64,000 nucleotides of DNA from an uncultured Pelagibacteraceae bacterium. GTDB taxonomy: Bacteria > Pseudomonadota > Alphaproteobacteria > Pelagibacterales > Pelagibacteraceae. Below are positions 1 through 14,800 of this stretch, in pieces. The first letter of the stretch is position 1; each line of letters begins with the position of its first letter. The position numbers were made by a program, and so were the translations under genes. The DNA is taken from the NCBI GenBank assembly GCA_902636075.1, contig CACPQM010000006.1:1-64000 (forward strand), given 5' to 3'. The notes under the pieces are model-generated. The model did not search any database, was not told the origin of the DNA, and saw only the letters and a program-made list of their open reading frames with translations.

Positions 1-1389
1 ATCTCGATTAAATTTTAACCTGAACTCTGTTGCAATTCTTGATCCATAAACAACAGCCTCTGGATCATCGCCGTTGACATGAATTATTGGCGCTTCAACC
101 ATTTTAGCAATATCTGAAGGGTGAGGTGAAGATCTTGCAAATCTTGGACTAGTTGTAAATCCAATTTGGTTATTTACAATTATATGAATTGTTCCACCAG
201 TATTATGCCCTGGCAAGCCAGACATAGCAAAGCATTCAGCTACTACCCCTTGTCCAGCGAAAGCAGCATCTCCATGAATTAAAATTGGAATAACCTTATT
301 TCTTTTTAGATCCTGATGAAAAAATTGCTTTGCTCTGGTTTGACCTAAGACTACTGGATTAACAGCCTCTAAATGTGAAGGATTGTCAGTGAGACTTACA
401 TGAACAACATTTCCATCAAATTCTCTATCGGAAGATGCTCCCAAATGATATTTTACATCACCAGCACTATCTTCCTCTGTATTATTAATTTCACCGGCAA
501 ACTCATTGAATATTCTTTTATATGATTTTTGTAAAACGTTAGCTAGAACATTTAGTCTTCCTCTGTGAGACATGCCAATTTTAACTTCTTTTATATTTGA
601 CTGACCGCCAATTTTAATTATTTGCTCTAAAGCAGGTATTAGACTTTCACCACCATCAAGACCGAATCTTTTTGATCCAACATATTTTGTGTGCAAAAAT
701 TTTTCAAAACCCTCAGCTTGTATTAATTTATTTAAAATTGCATTTTTTCCATTTACTGTAAATTTCAAAGAATTTTCATCTTTTTCAACTCTATCGCGGA
801 ACCATTTTCTTTCTGTTGGATTTGAAATATGCATGTACTCATAACCAATATTTCCACAATAAATTTTTCTTAATACAGAGAGAATTTCTTTTATATTAGA
901 GTATTCTTTATTTAAGACACCATCCAAATAAATTTTTTTACTATAATCATCTTTTTTAAATCCATAATTTTCAGGATGTAGTTCGTCAAGATATTCACTT
1001 TCTCTAATTTCTAATGGATCAACTTTTGACAATAAATGACCACGCTGTCTATAGGCTCTAATCAAAGAGACTGCTTTAATAGAATTGCTATTACTTGCGA
1101 TTATATCTTTCTGATCTATTTCATGATTTTGACTTTTTGCAATCTCAACCTCATTTTCAAATATTTTACTCTCATCAATTTTATTTTTTCTAGGATTCCA
1201 AGATGGTCCATTGACCTCTTTTACAATTGAATTTATATCATCACCAATATCCATAAAATATTTTTTCCAACTTTCAGGTAAATTTGGGTCATTATTTACA
1301 TACTTCACATACATTTGTTCTATAAATGCACTATTTGATTTATTAAGAAACGAAGTTTTTTTGTATTCTAAATTTTTAGATGATGACAT
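1..1389 (-). CDS. sucA: 2-oxoglutarate dehydrogenase E1 component (partial, C-terminal part off the window)
   Basis: Open reverse-strand frame from the ATG at 1389 (MSSSKNLEYKKTSFLNKSNSAFIEQMYVKYVNNDPNLPESWKKYF...) to the window edge; typical OGDH E1 N-terminus, next to sucD/sucC. Confidence 0.93.
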   Translation of the reverse strand, partial: MSSSKNLEYKKTSFLNKSNSAFIEQMYVKYVNNDPNLPESWKKYFMDIGDDINSIVKEVNGPSWNPRKNKIDESKIFENEVEIAKSQNHEIDQKDIIASNSNSIKAVSLIRAYRQRGHLLSKVDPLEIRESEYLDELHPENYGFKKDDYSKKIYLDGVLNKEYSNIKEILSVLRKIYCGNIGYEYMHISNPTERKWFRDRVEKDENSLKFTVNGKNAILNKLIQAEGFEKFLHTKYVGSKRFGLDGGESLIPALEQIIKIGGQSNIKEVKIGMSHRGRLNVLANVLQKSYKRIFNEFAGEINNTEEDSAGDVKYHLGASSDREFDGNVVHVSLTDNPSHLEAVNPVVLGQTRAKQFFHQDLKRNKVIPILIHGDAAFAGQGVVAECFAMSGLPGHNTGGTIHIIVNNQIGFTTSPRFARSSPHPSDIAKMVEAPIIHVNGDDPEAVVYGSRIATEFRLKFNRD

Positions 1390-1422
1390 TTTTAAGTATA
1401 ATTATACACGAATAAGATGTTA

Positions 1423-2298
1423 TCAATTAGACAATTTATTCAACAGAGTTATTCCAATTTCAGACGGTGATTTTGCCATTGTAATACCAGATTTTTCCAT
1501 AATTTTAATTTTCTCATCAGCGTTGCCTTTCCCTCCTGATATTATTGCGCCAGCGTGACCCATTCTTCTTCCAGGTGGCGCTGTAATTCCAGCTACAAAT
1601 CCAACCATTGGTTTTTTTATCTTATGATTTTTTATAAATTCAGCAGCCTCTTCTTCAGCAGTTCCACCAATCTCTCCAATCATGACAATAGACTCAGTTT
1701 CTTCATCATTTAAAAATAGATCCAGGCAATCAATAAAATTTGTACCATTTATTGGATCTCCACCTATTCCTATACATGTAGATTGACCTAGACCATTTTC
1801 TGAAGTTTGAGCAACAGCTTCGTACGTTAATGTTCCTGATCTAGAAACAATGCCTACTGTTCCTTTTTTATGTATATTGCCAGGCATTATTCCAATTTTA
1901 CATTCATTAGGGGTTATTATACCTGGACAGTTTGGACCGATAAGTCTTGATTTAGATTCTAAAAGTTTCCTTTTTACTCTTAGCATGTCTAAAATTGGAA
2001 TACCTTCGCTTATACATACAATCAAATCCATGGATGCATCTATTGCCTCTATAATTGCTGAGGATGCAAACTTTGCAGGAACATAAATCATTGTTGCGTT
2101 TGCACCTGTCTGGTCTTTGGCCTCTTTAACTGTATTAAATACTGGTCTTTCCAAATGAATTTGACCTCCTTTTTTAGGTGTAACTCCACCAACTAAATTA
2201 GTTCCATATTTAATAGATTGCTCAGAATGAAAAGTTCCATGAGCGCCAGTGAAACCTTGACAAATTACTTTGGTATCTTTGTTAATTAATACTGACAT
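1423..2298 (-). CDS. sucD: Succinyl-CoA synthetase alpha subunit
   Basis: [57 protein letters not shown] motif; overlaps sucC. Confidence 0.97.
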   Translation of the reverse strand: MSVLINKDTKVICQGFTGAHGTFHSEQSIKYGTNLVGGVTPKKGGQIHLERPVFNTVKEAKDQTGANATMIYVPAKFASSAIIEAIDASMDLIVCISEGIPILDMLRVKRKLLESKSRLIGPNCPGIITPNECKIGIMPGNIHKKGTVGIVSRSGTLTYEAVAQTSENGLGQSTCIGIGGDPINGTNFIDCLDLFLNDEETESIVMIGEIGGTAEEEAAEFIKNHKIKKPMVGFVAGITAPPGRRMGHAGAIISGGKGNADEKIKIMEKSGITMAKSPSEIGITLLNKLSN

Positions 2299-3458
2299 TA
2301 TTTTATTGCCTCAACTATTTTTTTTGCTGCATCAGATAAATCATTTGCAGAAATAATCTCTAATCCTGAATTATCTAAAATCTCTTTTCCCTCTTTAAAA
2401 TTTGTTCCTGCAAGTCTTACAACTAAAGGAACTTTTATTTTTATTTCTTTTGCTGCATCTACAACACCTTGAGCGAGTACATCACATCGCATTATTCCTC
2501 CAAAAATATTTATTAGTATTCCTTTAACATTTTTATCAGATAAAATAATTTTAAATGCAGCTGAAACTTTTTCTTTGGATGCGCCACCACCTACATCTAA
2601 AAAATTTGCTGGTTCTTCTCCATACAATTTAATAATATCCATGGTAGCCATTGCTAATCCAGCACCATTAACCATGCATCCTATATTTCCATCTAATTTA
2701 ATGTATGCTAGATCATATTTGCTTGCTTCGATTTCAGTCTTTTCTTCTTCATTAAAATCTCTAAGTTTTTGAATTTCTGGATGTTTAAATAATGCATTTT
2801 CATCAAACGTCATCTTTGCATCTAAACATACAATTTTATTTTTTTTTGTTAAAATAAGAGGATTTATCTCTACTAAATTTGCGTCTGTATCAATGAACAT
2901 TTTGTAAATTGATTTTATTAAATTGATTGCTTGTATACTTGCATTTTTGTCTAAATCAAAAATTTTAATAATTTTGCTACAGTCTTTCTCTGAAATACTT
3001 TCATTAAAATCTACTTTAGTAGTGATTATTTTCTCTGGTAATTTTATGGCAACTTCCTCAATATTCATTCCACCCTGATCACTGGAAATAAATGCAATTT
3101 TAGCAGAAGCTCTATCAACAAGACAAGACAGATAAAATTCTTTTTCTATTTCTGATGCAGTTTCGACATACAATCTTTTCACCTCACTTCCTGACGGTCC
3201 AGTTTGATGTGTAACTAATGTTTTTCCAAACAATTTATTCGCTTCCTCTTCCAAAAGAGTTAAATTATCAACAATTTTTACACCTCCAGCCTTTCCTCTG
3301 CCTCCTGCATGAATTTGGGCTTTTAATACATATTTATCAGCTTTAAGATTTTTTACTTTTTCAATTAATTCATTTACATTAAAAGCATAAACGCCTTCAG
3401 GAACAACCGCGCCATACTTTTTGAGTATTTCTTTTGCCTGGTGCTCGTGAATATTCAT
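2298..3458 (-). CDS. sucC: Succinyl-CoA synthetase beta subunit
   Basis: [25 protein letters not shown]-grasp fold; [11 protein letters not shown] motif. Confidence 0.97.
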   Translation of the reverse strand: MNIHEHQAKEILKKYGAVVPEGVYAFNVNELIEKVKNLKADKYVLKAQIHAGGRGKAGGVKIVDNLTLLEEEANKLFGKTLVTHQTGPSGSEVKRLYVETASEIEKEFYLSCLVDRASAKIAFISSDQGGMNIEEVAIKLPEKIITTKVDFNESISEKDCSKIIKIFDLDKNASIQAINLIKSIYKMFIDTDANLVEINPLILTKKNKIVCLDAKMTFDENALFKHPEIQKLRDFNEEEKTEIEASKYDLAYIKLDGNIGCMVNGAGLAMATMDIIKLYGEEPANFLDVGGGASKEKVSAAFKIILSDKNVKGILINIFGGIMRCDVLAQGVVDAAKEIKIKVPLVVRLAGTNFKEGKEILDNSGLEIISANDLSDAAKKIVEAIK

Positions 3459-5920
<2,462 letters not shown>

Positions 5921-5944
5921 GATTGAAATTATTTAATTAAGTAA

Positions 5945-6715
5945 TCAAGCTGTTGCAAGCATTTTCTTTATCTCTGCAATAGCTTTTGCAGGATTTAAGC
6001 CCTTGGGACAAGCATTTGTACAATTCAAGATAGTATGACATCTATAAAGTTTAAGCTCGTCAGCAACTTTTTTAAGTCTTTCTTTTCTATCTTCATCTCT
6101 ACTATCGATTATCCATCTATAAGCCTGAAGTAAAACAGCTGGACCTAAATATTTTTCACCATTCCACCAATAACTTGGGCAAGACGTTGAACAACATGCA
6201 CACATTATGCATTCATAGAAACCATCCAATTTTGCTCTATCTTCTTTTGATTGAATATTTTCCTTATCATTTTTTTTTGTGGTTTTTAACCAAGGTTCAA
6301 CTGATTCATATTGTTTATACAATGTACTTAGATCTCCAATTAAATCTTTTAAAACTTTTAAATGAGGTAAAGGGTAGATATCAATATCTCCTTCCAATTC
6401 TGAATGAGCTTTAGTACACGCTAAACCGTTTTTTCCATTCATATTCATTGCACAAGATCCACAAACACCATGCGCACATGATCTTCTATACGCAATCGAA
6501 GGATCTATTTCATTTTTAATTTTATTTAATATATCTAGGACTTTTGATGAACAGTTATCCATATCAACTTCATAAGTATCAATTCTTGGATTTTCATTTT
6601 TAGATGGATCCCATCTATATACGTTAACTTTTCTTATGTTTTTTGATCCTGTGTTATCTTTGTAGTACTGCCCTTTTTTTACCTTTGAATTTGCTGGTAA
6701 ATTAAATTGGACCAT
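5945..6715 (-). CDS. sdhB: Succinate dehydrogenase iron-sulfur subunit
   Basis: [55 protein letters not shown]. Confidence 0.97.
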   Translation of the reverse strand: MVQFNLPANSKVKKGQYYKDNTGSKNIRKVNVYRWDPSKNENPRIDTYEVDMDNCSSKVLDILNKIKNEIDPSIAYRRSCAHGVCGSCAMNMNGKNGLACTKAHSELEGDIDIYPLPHLKVLKDLIGDLSTLYKQYESVEPWLKTTKKNDKENIQSKEDRAKLDGFYECIMCACCSTSCPSYWWNGEKYLGPAVLLQAYRWIIDSRDEDRKERLKKVADELKLYRCHTILNCTNACPKGLNPAKAIAEIKKMLATA

Positions 6716-8490
6716 TAATATACTCTTTCCTGTGGAGGAAAATATTGTACATCATTTGTTAGTGTTGATCTGTGGACAGGTCTATAGCTAATTTTAGTTT
6801 TTGAACCATTGCACCATGAAAGAGTATGTTGCATAAAATTTTCGTCATCTCTCTTTGGAAAATCTTCTCTTGCATGGGCCCCTCTACTCTCTTTTCTATT
6901 ATAAGCAGAGTCCATTGTTGTGATTGCTTGTCTTATTAAATTATCAAATTCTAATGTTTCAACTAAGTCAGTATTAAATATTAATGATTTATCTTTTACT
7001 GATAAAGAGTCCATACCATCATAAGGTTTTCTGATTTCATCTACACCTTCTTTTAAAGTTTTTTCTGATCTAAATACAGCACACTTAGATTGCATTGTTT
7101 TTTGCATAGAAAGTCTTAGTTCAGATGTTGGATTTGAACCTTCTGAATTTCTTAGGGAATCAAACCTTTCTAAACATCTGTCTGTTTCACTCTTAACAAT
7201 CTCATCATGTTTCATTCCTGGTTTTACTAATTCAGCTGCTCTTTTCGCTGCTGCTCTTCCAAAAACAACTAAATCAATTAATGAATTTGATCCTAATCTA
7301 TTTGCTCCATGAACAGAAACACAAGCTGCCTCTCCAATAGCCATTAATCCAGGAACGGTTTTTTCAGATCCATTTACTGTTAAAACCTCAGCTTTGTAAT
7401 TTGTTGGTATTCCACCCATATTATAATGTACTGTTGGTACTACGGGTATAGGTTCCTTCGTTACATCTACATTGGCAAATAATTTTGAGGCCTCTGAAAT
7501 TCCAGGCAATCTCTCATCTATTACTTTTGGATCTAAGTGATCTATATGAAGATGTACGTGATCTTGTTCTTTACCAATACCTCTGCCCTCATTAATTTCT
7601 ACTGCAATTGATCTACTTACAACATCCCTAGATGCTAAATCTTTTGCATTGGGAGCATAACGCTCCATGAATCTCTCTCCTTTAGAGTTTACCAGATAAC
7701 CACCTTCTCCTCTAACTCCCTCAGAAATTAAAGTGCCATGACCATATATCCCTGTAGGATGGAATTGTACAAATTCCATATCTTGTAAAGGCAAACCAGC
7801 TCTTAAAGCCATAGCGTTACCATCTCCGGTACAAGTATGCGCTGAGGTAGCTGAGTAATATACTTTCCCATAGCCTCCTGTTGCTATTATTGTAATATGA
7901 GATCTAAATCTATGAATTGTTCCATCATTAAGATTCCAGGCAATTATACCCTTACATGCCCCATCCTTCATTATTAAATCTAATGCAAAATATTCTATAA
8001 AAAATTCTGTATTATGCTTTAAGGCTTGCCCGTACAATGTATGTAGTATTGCATGTCCTGTTCTATCAGCTGCAGCACATGTTCTTTGTACGGTCTCATT
8101 TCCATAGTTTTTTGTCATACCACCAAAAGGTCTTTGATAAATTTTGCCATCTTCTGTTCTGCTAAATGGTACTCCATATTTCTCTAATTCTAGAACTGCT
8201 GCAGGAGCTTCTTTGCATAAATATTCGATAGAGTCTTGATCTCCTAACCAATCGGCACCTTTAACGGTATCATACATATGCCATCTCCAATCGTCTTCAC
8301 CCATATTGCCAAGTGCTGCTGAAATACCACCTTGTGCTGCGGAGGTATGGCTTCTTGTTGGGAATACTTTGGATACACATGCTGTTTTTAATCCAGCCTC
8401 GCTTAACCCTACAGCTGCTCTTAGTCCAGAACCACCTGCACCTAGAACAACTACATCATATTCATGATCAATAATTTTGTACGCACTCAT
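6715..8490 (-). CDS. sdhA: Succinate dehydrogenase flavoprotein subunit
   Basis: [40 protein letters not shown]. Confidence 0.97.
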   Translation of the reverse strand: MSAYKIIDHEYDVVVLGAGGSGLRAAVGLSEAGLKTACVSKVFPTRSHTSAAQGGISAALGNMGEDDWRWHMYDTVKGADWLGDQDSIEYLCKEAPAAVLELEKYGVPFSRTEDGKIYQRPFGGMTKNYGNETVQRTCAAADRTGHAILHTLYGQALKHNTEFFIEYFALDLIMKDGACKGIIAWNLNDGTIHRFRSHITIIATGGYGKVYYSATSAHTCTGDGNAMALRAGLPLQDMEFVQFHPTGIYGHGTLISEGVRGEGGYLVNSKGERFMERYAPNAKDLASRDVVSRSIAVEINEGRGIGKEQDHVHLHIDHLDPKVIDERLPGISEASKLFANVDVTKEPIPVVPTVHYNMGGIPTNYKAEVLTVNGSEKTVPGLMAIGEAACVSVHGANRLGSNSLIDLVVFGRAAAKRAAELVKPGMKHDEIVKSETDRCLERFDSLRNSEGSNPTSELRLSMQKTMQSKCAVFRSEKTLKEGVDEIRKPYDGMDSLSVKDKSLIFNTDLVETLEFDNLIRQAITTMDSAYNRKESRGAHAREDFPKRDDENFMQHTLSWCNGSKTKISYRPVHRSTLTNDVQYFPPQERVY

Positions 8491-8492
8491 AA

Positions 8493-8819
8493 CTATAAAC
8501 TAAATACTAAGATAATGATTAATAATGGAAATACTATAGCAAAGATATTTAAAGATTTATTTGCGGCATTTTTGATTTTTTCATCTTCAATATAGTCTTC
8601 AAAAACCTCACTGATGCTTAATGCAGAGAAAAAATAAGCAAAAATCAAAAAAAGGCTAATCAATAACTTTGAAGGTTGAGAGGAAACAAATATTAGCACC
8701 TTTTCAAAGCCTTTGTCATATATAAAGGCAAAATTTATAGCAAACCATAGCATTAATGGTACCAGTATTGCTGAACTTACTTTTAAAAATAACCATTTTT
8801 TTGTAACAGAGCCCATCAA
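8493..8819 (-). CDS. sdhD: Succinate dehydrogenase hydrophobic membrane anchor subunit
   Basis: Small membrane protein between sdhA and sdhC; operon position. Confidence 0.8.
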   Translation of the reverse strand: MMGSVTKKWLFLKVSSAILVPLMLWFAINFAFIYDKGFEKVLIFVSSQPSKLLISLFLIFAYFFSALSISEVFEDYIEDEKIKNAANKSLNIFAIVFPLLIIILVFSL

Positions 8820-9199
8820 ATTAAAACTCTCCCAATAACAAAGATAATTACAGTAAGTGGAAATGATCCAATTAGTACTACTAGTCCAGTTATTTTTGTT
8901 ATTTTTGGCTCAAAACCATAACCTAAATCCATAAACAAATGTCTTATTTCACTAAGCATTTGAAATGAAAATGACCAAATAATTCCAAGACAAAAAAATT
9001 TACCAAAAAAAGATGATAAAAATAAATTGGTATACTCATAGTTTTTTTCACCCAATAATAAAGAAGCTATCCATATACCAATTAAGGTTATTGTAAAAAA
9101 ATTTATTATTCCAGTTATTCTATGTGATATTGAAACTAACGAAGAGATATGCCAATTATAAATTTGTATATGTGGTGATATTGGACTTTTATTTTCCAT
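8816..9199 (-). CDS. sdhC: Succinate dehydrogenase cytochrome b556 subunit
   Basis: SPHIQIYNWHISSLVSISHRITGIINF; RHLFMDLGYGFE. Confidence 0.92.
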   Translation of the reverse strand: MENKSPISPHIQIYNWHISSLVSISHRITGIINFFTITLIGIWIASLLLGEKNYEYTNLFLSSFFGKFFCLGIIWSFSFQMLSEIRHLFMDLGYGFEPKITKITGLVVLIGSFPLTVIIFVIGRVLI

Positions 9200-10199
9200 A
9201 AAAATCTTTTTCTACTAAAGCCTCAGCAATTTCAACTGCATTTAGTGCAGCACCTTTTAATAAGTTATCAGACACAACCCACAAATTAATTGAATTTGGT
9301 TGAGAAGAATCCTCACGAATTCTTGATATAAATGTTTCAAATTTGTCTTCAGCTTCAACAGGGGTAATGTATCCTCCATCTTTTTGTTCATCAACTACCT
9401 TACATCCTGGTGATGACGATAAGACATTTCTTATTTCTTCTAAGTCATGTTTTTTGTTAAATTCAACATTCACACTTATGGAGTGAGAAACAAGAACAGG
9501 AATTCTTACACAAGTAGATGTTATATTAATTTTACTATCTAAAATTTTTTTTACCTCATCATGATTTTTTTGCTCTTCTTTTGTGCTTCCATTTTCAAGA
9601 AAACTATCAATATGTGGTATAGCATTAAATGCGATTTGCTTAGTAAAATTTTTTGACTCAACATCTTTATTTTCCAACACTTCTTTAGTTTGAGATATAA
9701 GTTCATCCATACCTGCCTTACCTGCTCCTGATACAGATTGATAAGTTGATGCAACTATCCTTTTTACATTATACAAATCATGTAATGGTTTGAGAGCTAC
9801 AACTATTGGTATTACTGAACAATTTGCATTTGCTACAATATTCTTATTTTTAAATTTAGGTAACTCTTTGGAATTTACCTCTGGAACAATTAAAGGAATT
9901 TCTGGATCTTTTCTAAAGAATTTTGAATTATCAATTACAATTGTTTTTTCAGCTGCAATGGGTGCCCATTTTTCAGCAATTGAAGAACCAGCTGCAAAAA
10001 AGGCAATTTTTACTTTAGAGAAATCAAATTGTTCTAAATTACTAACAGTATGCTCTTTTCCTAAAAAATTAATTTTTTTTCCTTCACTATTTGAGGAAGC
10101 AACTAAATAAGCCTCTGTTATTGGAAAATTTTTTTTTTCCAAAACTTCCATTAATTTTCGACCTACGTTTCCTGTCGCTCCTACTATTGCTATATTCAT
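9189..10199 (-). CDS. asd: Aspartate-semialdehyde dehydrogenase
   Basis: MNIAIVGATGNVGRKLMEVL; NANCSVIPIVVALKPLHD; STYQSVSGAGKAGMDEL. Confidence 0.96.
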   Translation of the reverse strand: MNIAIVGATGNVGRKLMEVLEKKNFPITEAYLVASSNSEGKKINFLGKEHTVSNLEQFDFSKVKIAFFAAGSSIAEKWAPIAAEKTIVIDNSKFFRKDPEIPLIVPEVNSKELPKFKNKNIVANANCSVIPIVVALKPLHDLYNVKRIVASTYQSVSGAGKAGMDELISQTKEVLENKDVESKNFTKQIAFNAIPHIDSFLENGSTKEEQKNHDEVKKILDSKINITSTCVRIPVLVSHSISVNVEFNKKHDLEEIRNVLSSSPGCKVVDEQKDGGYITPVEAEDKFETFISRIREDSSQPNSINLWVVSDNLLKGAALNAVEIAEALVEKDFYGK

Positions 10200-10218
10200 G
10201 ATATTTTAAAGTTTTATA

Positions 10219-11328
10219 CTAAATGAAAGGTAAATCACAAACTTTTCCATCAAAATCAGAGCCATTTATACTGATTTTAAAGGATTTCGAAGTCTCAAAG
10301 TGTGGTTTGTTAATCATTGCAATCCCAATGACTTGCTCAAAGGTCGGATTGTAACAACCAGATCTTAATTCTCCGATTATATTATTATCTTCATCTACTA
10401 GATCCATTGAGCCATTAACACTTATTTCCTTGGCATCAATTTTTACTCCCATAAGTTTTTTTTTAATTCCTTCAGCTTTAATTTTTTTCAGTTTTTCTTT
10501 ACCTAAAAAATCAACATCACTATCTATATTTACATACTTATCAAAACCACATTCATATGGATTATCTCCATTGTCCATATCATTACCATGGGAAAGTAAA
10601 CCACTCTCAATACGTTCGATAAGGTTTGGTCCACCTGGTCTAATATTGAATTCCTTACCAATTTCAAAAAGATTATCGTATAGTTTTAAGCCTGACTCGT
10701 TGTGTTCCATATAAATTTCATAGCCACCTTGTTTAGACCATCCAGACTTCGCAATAAGATGTTTATCTCCACCAAATTCAAAATAATCAAAACCAAAAAA
10801 TTTTAAATCTACAATTTTTTTTCCAAAAACTTTTTCCATTAATTGAAATGATTTTGGTCCTTGCACTGCCATTATATCAACATCAGGTTCAGAAATTTTT
10901 ACATCAAATTTATTTCCAATCGCTAATCCTTTGGCAAATAGAATTACATCTGAGTCGGCTAAAGAGACCCACCACCTATTTTCATTTAATCTTAGAACTA
11001 CAGGATCATTAATTAAACCTGCATTATCATCAATGATTGGGCAATAATAACATCTTCCATCTTTGGATTTTGATAAATCTCTGCAAGTCATCAATTGAAC
11101 TAATTTAGCTGAATCTTTACCAGAAATTTCAACTTGTCTTTCAGCGGCAACATCCCAAATCTGAACATGCTCTTTTAAGTGATGATAAGCATCTTCTACA
11201 GAACCGAATGCTGCTGGCAGCAACATATGATTATATATAGTATAAGCAGTTACACCTTGTTTTTCAATTCTAGACGTGTACGGTGTACCTCTAAGCCTTC
11301 TTGATTTTGCTATTAAAAAAGTTTTCAT
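10219..11328 (-). CDS. dmdA: Dimethylsulfoniopropionate (DMSP) demethylase, GcvT/aminomethyltransferase fold
   Basis: GcvT-like protein with [41 protein letters not shown]. The provided ORF starts at 11352, but the internal ATG at 11328 gives a 369-aa product, the length I recall for Pelagibacter DmdA. Adjacent acyl-CoA ligase and acyl-CoA dehydrogenase support it. Confidence 0.9.
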   Translation of the reverse strand: MKTFLIAKSRRLRGTPYTSRIEKQGVTAYTIYNHMLLPAAFGSVEDAYHHLKEHVQIWDVAAERQVEISGKDSAKLVQLMTCRDLSKSKDGRCYYCPIIDDNAGLINDPVVLRLNENRWWVSLADSDVILFAKGLAIGNKFDVKISEPDVDIMAVQGPKSFQLMEKVFGKKIVDLKFFGFDYFEFGGDKHLIAKSGWSKQGGYEIYMEHNESGLKLYDNLFEIGKEFNIRPGGPNLIERIESGLLSHGNDMDNGDNPYECGFDKYVNIDSDVDFLGKEKLKKIKAEGIKKKLMGVKIDAKEISVNGSMDLVDEDNNIIGELRSGCYNPTFEQVIGIAMINKPHFETSKSFKISINGSDFDGKVCDLPFI

Positions 11329-11380
11329 TTTTTTTTTGAGCATTACTGCCATCTTATTTGATTTTTGTAAAGAAACTATA

Positions 11381-13009
11381 TTAGTTTAATTCCTTAGCTT
11401 GTTTTCTCAGTTCAAACTTTTGAATCTTTCCAGTGGATGTCTTTGGTAGCGGAGTAAACACAACCTTCTTAGGAAGTTTAAATCCAGCAAGAGTTTCTCG
11501 ACAAAATTTAATAATTTCTTCCTCTGAGCTTGATTTTCCCTCGATTAATTCAACAAAAGCACAAGGTGTTTCACCCCATTTCTCATCTGGTTTTGCTACA
11601 ACAGCTGCGAGTGATACAGCAGGATGTTTTGAAATCGTATTTTCTATCTCAATAGATGAAATATTTTCTCCTCCTGAAATTATAATATCTTTTGATCGGT
11701 CTTGTATTTTTATGTAACCACTTGGATGCGTTACAGCTAAGTCCCCGGAATGAAACCATCCTCCATCCATTGATTTTTCTGTAGCTTCTTTGTCTTTAAA
11801 ATACCCTTTCATTACAACATTTCCTCTAATCATTATCTCACCCATTGTTTTTCCGTCATGAGGAACAGGCTTCATGGTTTCAGGGTCCATAACAATTACG
11901 CCTTCTGTATTGGGATACCTTACACCTTGTCTTGCTCTAATTTCATTTTGATTATTTTGATCTAATTCATCCCATTCTTGATTCCATGCACACTGCAAAA
12001 TATGACCATAAGTTTCCGTTAGACCATATACATGCATTACTTCAAAGCCTAACTTTTGCATTTTTTCAAAAATTATACTAGGAGGAGGAGCGCCTGCTGT
12101 TAATACATAGACCTTTCTTTTTAACTCTTTTTGCTGATCCTCAGGTGCATTAGCTAACATGTTTAAAACTATTGGTGCTCCACCAAAATGAGTAACTTCA
12201 TATTTTTCAATTAATTCAAATATCTTTTTTACATCAATATTTCTCAGACAAATTACTCGACCGTGAATCATTGACATTGTCCAAGGGTAGCACCAGCCAT
12301 TACAATGAAACATTGGAACTGTGTATAAAAAATTTAATTGATTAGGCATGTTCCATGCTACCGCACTTCCAGTTGCCATTAAATATGATCCTCTGTGATG
12401 ATAAACAACTCCTTTCGGATTACCGGTTGTACCTGAAGTATAACCCAAAGCTATAGCTTGCCACTCATCTTTTGGCATTTTCCATTTAAAATTTTCATCC
12501 CCAGAATTTAAAAATTCCTCATATTCCAAAGATCCAATATTTTTAGAGTCGGTTAAGTTTGCGTCTTTATCATCAATGTCTATTATTTTAATTTCTTGTT
12601 TAACATCTTCTAAAGCTTTTTTTACTACATCATGAAATTGTCTGTCTACAATTAGCACCTTTGCTTCACTGTGATTTAAAATGTAACTAATTGTTTTTGA
12701 ATCTAGTCTTGTATTAATTGCATTAATAACTGCTCCAACCATAGGTATTGAATAATGCGCTTCGAATATTTCAGGTGTGTTAAAAGCCAAAACAGATACC
12801 GTATCACCTATTTTAATTCCTAATTTATCTAATGCACTGGCAAACTTAATACATCTCTTGTAAACTTCACTCCAAGTGTATTTTCTACTTTCATAAACTA
12901 CTGCCTCGTAGTTTGGATAAATATCTTTTGCTCTTTCTAGAAATGATAAAGGAGTTAATGGAACATAATTGGCTTGGTTTTTGTCCAAATTTGTTTCATA
13001 AGGGTTCAT
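11381..13009 (-). CDS. dmdB: Acyl-CoA ligase, DmdB-like (methylmercaptopropionate-CoA ligase candidate)
   Basis: AMP-binding motif [30 protein letters not shown]; sits between dmdA and the acyl-CoA dehydrogenase gene. Confidence 0.8.
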   Translation of the reverse strand: MNPYETNLDKNQANYVPLTPLSFLERAKDIYPNYEAVVYESRKYTWSEVYKRCIKFASALDKLGIKIGDTVSVLAFNTPEIFEAHYSIPMVGAVINAINTRLDSKTISYILNHSEAKVLIVDRQFHDVVKKALEDVKQEIKIIDIDDKDANLTDSKNIGSLEYEEFLNSGDENFKWKMPKDEWQAIALGYTSGTTGNPKGVVYHHRGSYLMATGSAVAWNMPNQLNFLYTVPMFHCNGWCYPWTMSMIHGRVICLRNIDVKKIFELIEKYEVTHFGGAPIVLNMLANAPEDQQKELKRKVYVLTAGAPPPSIIFEKMQKLGFEVMHVYGLTETYGHILQCAWNQEWDELDQNNQNEIRARQGVRYPNTEGVIVMDPETMKPVPHDGKTMGEIMIRGNVVMKGYFKDKEATEKSMDGGWFHSGDLAVTHPSGYIKIQDRSKDIIISGGENISSIEIENTISKHPAVSLAAVVAKPDEKWGETPCAFVELIEGKSSSEEEIIKFCRETLAGFKLPKKVVFTPLPKTSTGKIQKFELRKQAKELN

Positions 13010-13010
13010 T

Positions 13011-14774
13011 CTAATTAAATTTGTAATTCATAATATAATTACTTCCAGTTGTTGCAGTAATATAACTACTTTCTATCCTAGGAAGCACTCTATTAAAGAA
13101 AAAGTTGGCTGTTTGGATTTTGTCCTCATAAAAATCTTTATTACTCTCATATTCTTTGAAGGAGACTTCTAGAACCTTTAACCAAGCATGCCCAGTAGCA
13201 ACTAAACCTAGAACTTTTAAATAATCGTTACAGGCTCCACTTGCATCTTCTGGAGAATTTTTTATCTTTTCCTTCATCCAATCAGTAAATTTTGATAAAA
13301 TATCAATATGATAGTTAAGTTGTTTTACAAAGGGTTCAGCTTTTTTGTCAGTAATTTTAATCTCGTCTTTAACTAAGTTTAGATAGTTTTCAATAATATC
13401 ACCATTTTTGTTGATTAATTTTCTGAAAACTAAGTCGGCAGCTTGCACAGAATTTGTTCCCTCATAAATAGGTGTAATTCTATTGTCTCTATAGAATTGT
13501 TCAATACCTTGATCTTTCGTAAATCCATATCCTCCATGAATTTGCATTGCTTCACTTGTTATCTCCATTGCATTATCTGTGAAAAGAGATTTAACAACTG
13601 GCGTCATTAATGAAACAAGATCTGAGGCTTCTTGTTTTATTTTTTCATCAGAATGATTTAAGCTAACTTCAATTTGTTGAGACAGCCAAAAACTCAAGGC
13701 TCTTTGCCCCTCTATCATAGATTTCATACTCAATAGTGACCGTCTAATATCAACGTGATCAATAATAAAATCTGCACCATTATTTGATTTTGAATTAAAT
13801 GCCTTACCTTGTTTTCTTTCTTTAGCGTAAGTGAGGGAATTTTGGTATGCAATTTCAGAAATGCCTAGACCTTGAATTCCAACAATAATTCTCTCCAAAT
13901 TCATCATTGTAAACATAGAGTTAAGGCCTTTGTTTTTAGGTCCAATCATATAACCAACAGCATCATCAAAATTTAACACACATGTTGCAGATCCTTTAAT
14001 ACCCATTTTGTTTTCAATTGAACCTGTTGAAACTCCATTTCTTGGCCCAACTGATCCATCTTTATTTAAAACAAATTTAGGAACTAAAAATAAACTGATA
14101 CCTTTTGTTCCTGCTGGTGAGTCAGTTGATCGTGCTAATACTAAATGGATAATATTTTCTGTTAAATCTTGATCGCCAGAAGTAATAAAAATTTTTTGAC
14201 CACTAATTTTGTAAGTTCCATCATTTTGATCTACTGCTTTTGTTTTAAGAAGACCTAGGTCTGTTCCACATACTGGTTCTGTTAAACACATTGTGCCGCT
14301 CCATTTACCCTCAACCATTTTAGGCAAATAAGTATTTTTTATCTCATCATCAGCATGCCTTAACAAACAGTTATATGCTCCAATGGTTAATTCACTGTAA
14401 AGTTTAAAAGATAAGCTTGCAGATGATAACATTTCATCAAAGAAAGTACTTACTGTTTTCGGCATTCCCTGACCACCATATTTTGGATCACAAGATAAAG
14501 AAATCCATCCATCCTCTATAAATTTTTGATACGCTTCCTTATATCCTGGAGGTGTTCTAACCACACCATTTTCTAAAACAGCTGGCGTTTCATCTCCACT
14601 TTTTGCAAGAGGTAAGATTAAGTTTTGAGTAATTTTTGCTGCTTCATCTAAAATATCTTTGACTAATTCTGTATTAACTTCTTTATATTTCTCAATTTCA
14701 TTATATTTTTTATTGTTCCTCAATTTATCAAAGAGAAACATCATATCATCTACAGGTGCATTATAAGTTGGCAT
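13011..14774 (-). CDS. dmdC: Acyl-CoA dehydrogenase, DmdC-like (MMPA-CoA dehydrogenase candidate)
   Basis: MCLTEPVCGTDLG, QIHGGYGFTKDQGIEQFYRDNRITPIYEGTNSVQAADLV; 587 aa long form with C-terminal extension as in DmdC. Confidence 0.82.
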   Translation of the reverse strand: MPTYNAPVDDMMFLFDKLRNNKKYNEIEKYKEVNTELVKDILDEAAKITQNLILPLAKSGDETPAVLENGVVRTPPGYKEAYQKFIEDGWISLSCDPKYGGQGMPKTVSTFFDEMLSSASLSFKLYSELTIGAYNCLLRHADDEIKNTYLPKMVEGKWSGTMCLTEPVCGTDLGLLKTKAVDQNDGTYKISGQKIFITSGDQDLTENIIHLVLARSTDSPAGTKGISLFLVPKFVLNKDGSVGPRNGVSTGSIENKMGIKGSATCVLNFDDAVGYMIGPKNKGLNSMFTMMNLERIIVGIQGLGISEIAYQNSLTYAKERKQGKAFNSKSNNGADFIIDHVDIRRSLLSMKSMIEGQRALSFWLSQQIEVSLNHSDEKIKQEASDLVSLMTPVVKSLFTDNAMEITSEAMQIHGGYGFTKDQGIEQFYRDNRITPIYEGTNSVQAADLVFRKLINKNGDIIENYLNLVKDEIKITDKKAEPFVKQLNYHIDILSKFTDWMKEKIKNSPEDASGACNDYLKVLGLVATGHAWLKVLEVSFKEYESNKDFYEDKIQTANFFFNRVLPRIESSYITATTGSNYIMNYKFN

Positions 14775-14800
14775 AAATATACTTTAGAATAAATGTTTAA

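Noticed and set aside
1211-1558. 115-aa plus-strand ORF spanning the sucA/sucD junction
   Set aside because: Overlaps the sucA N-terminus and sucD C-terminus on the opposite strand; composition typical of a shadow ORF.
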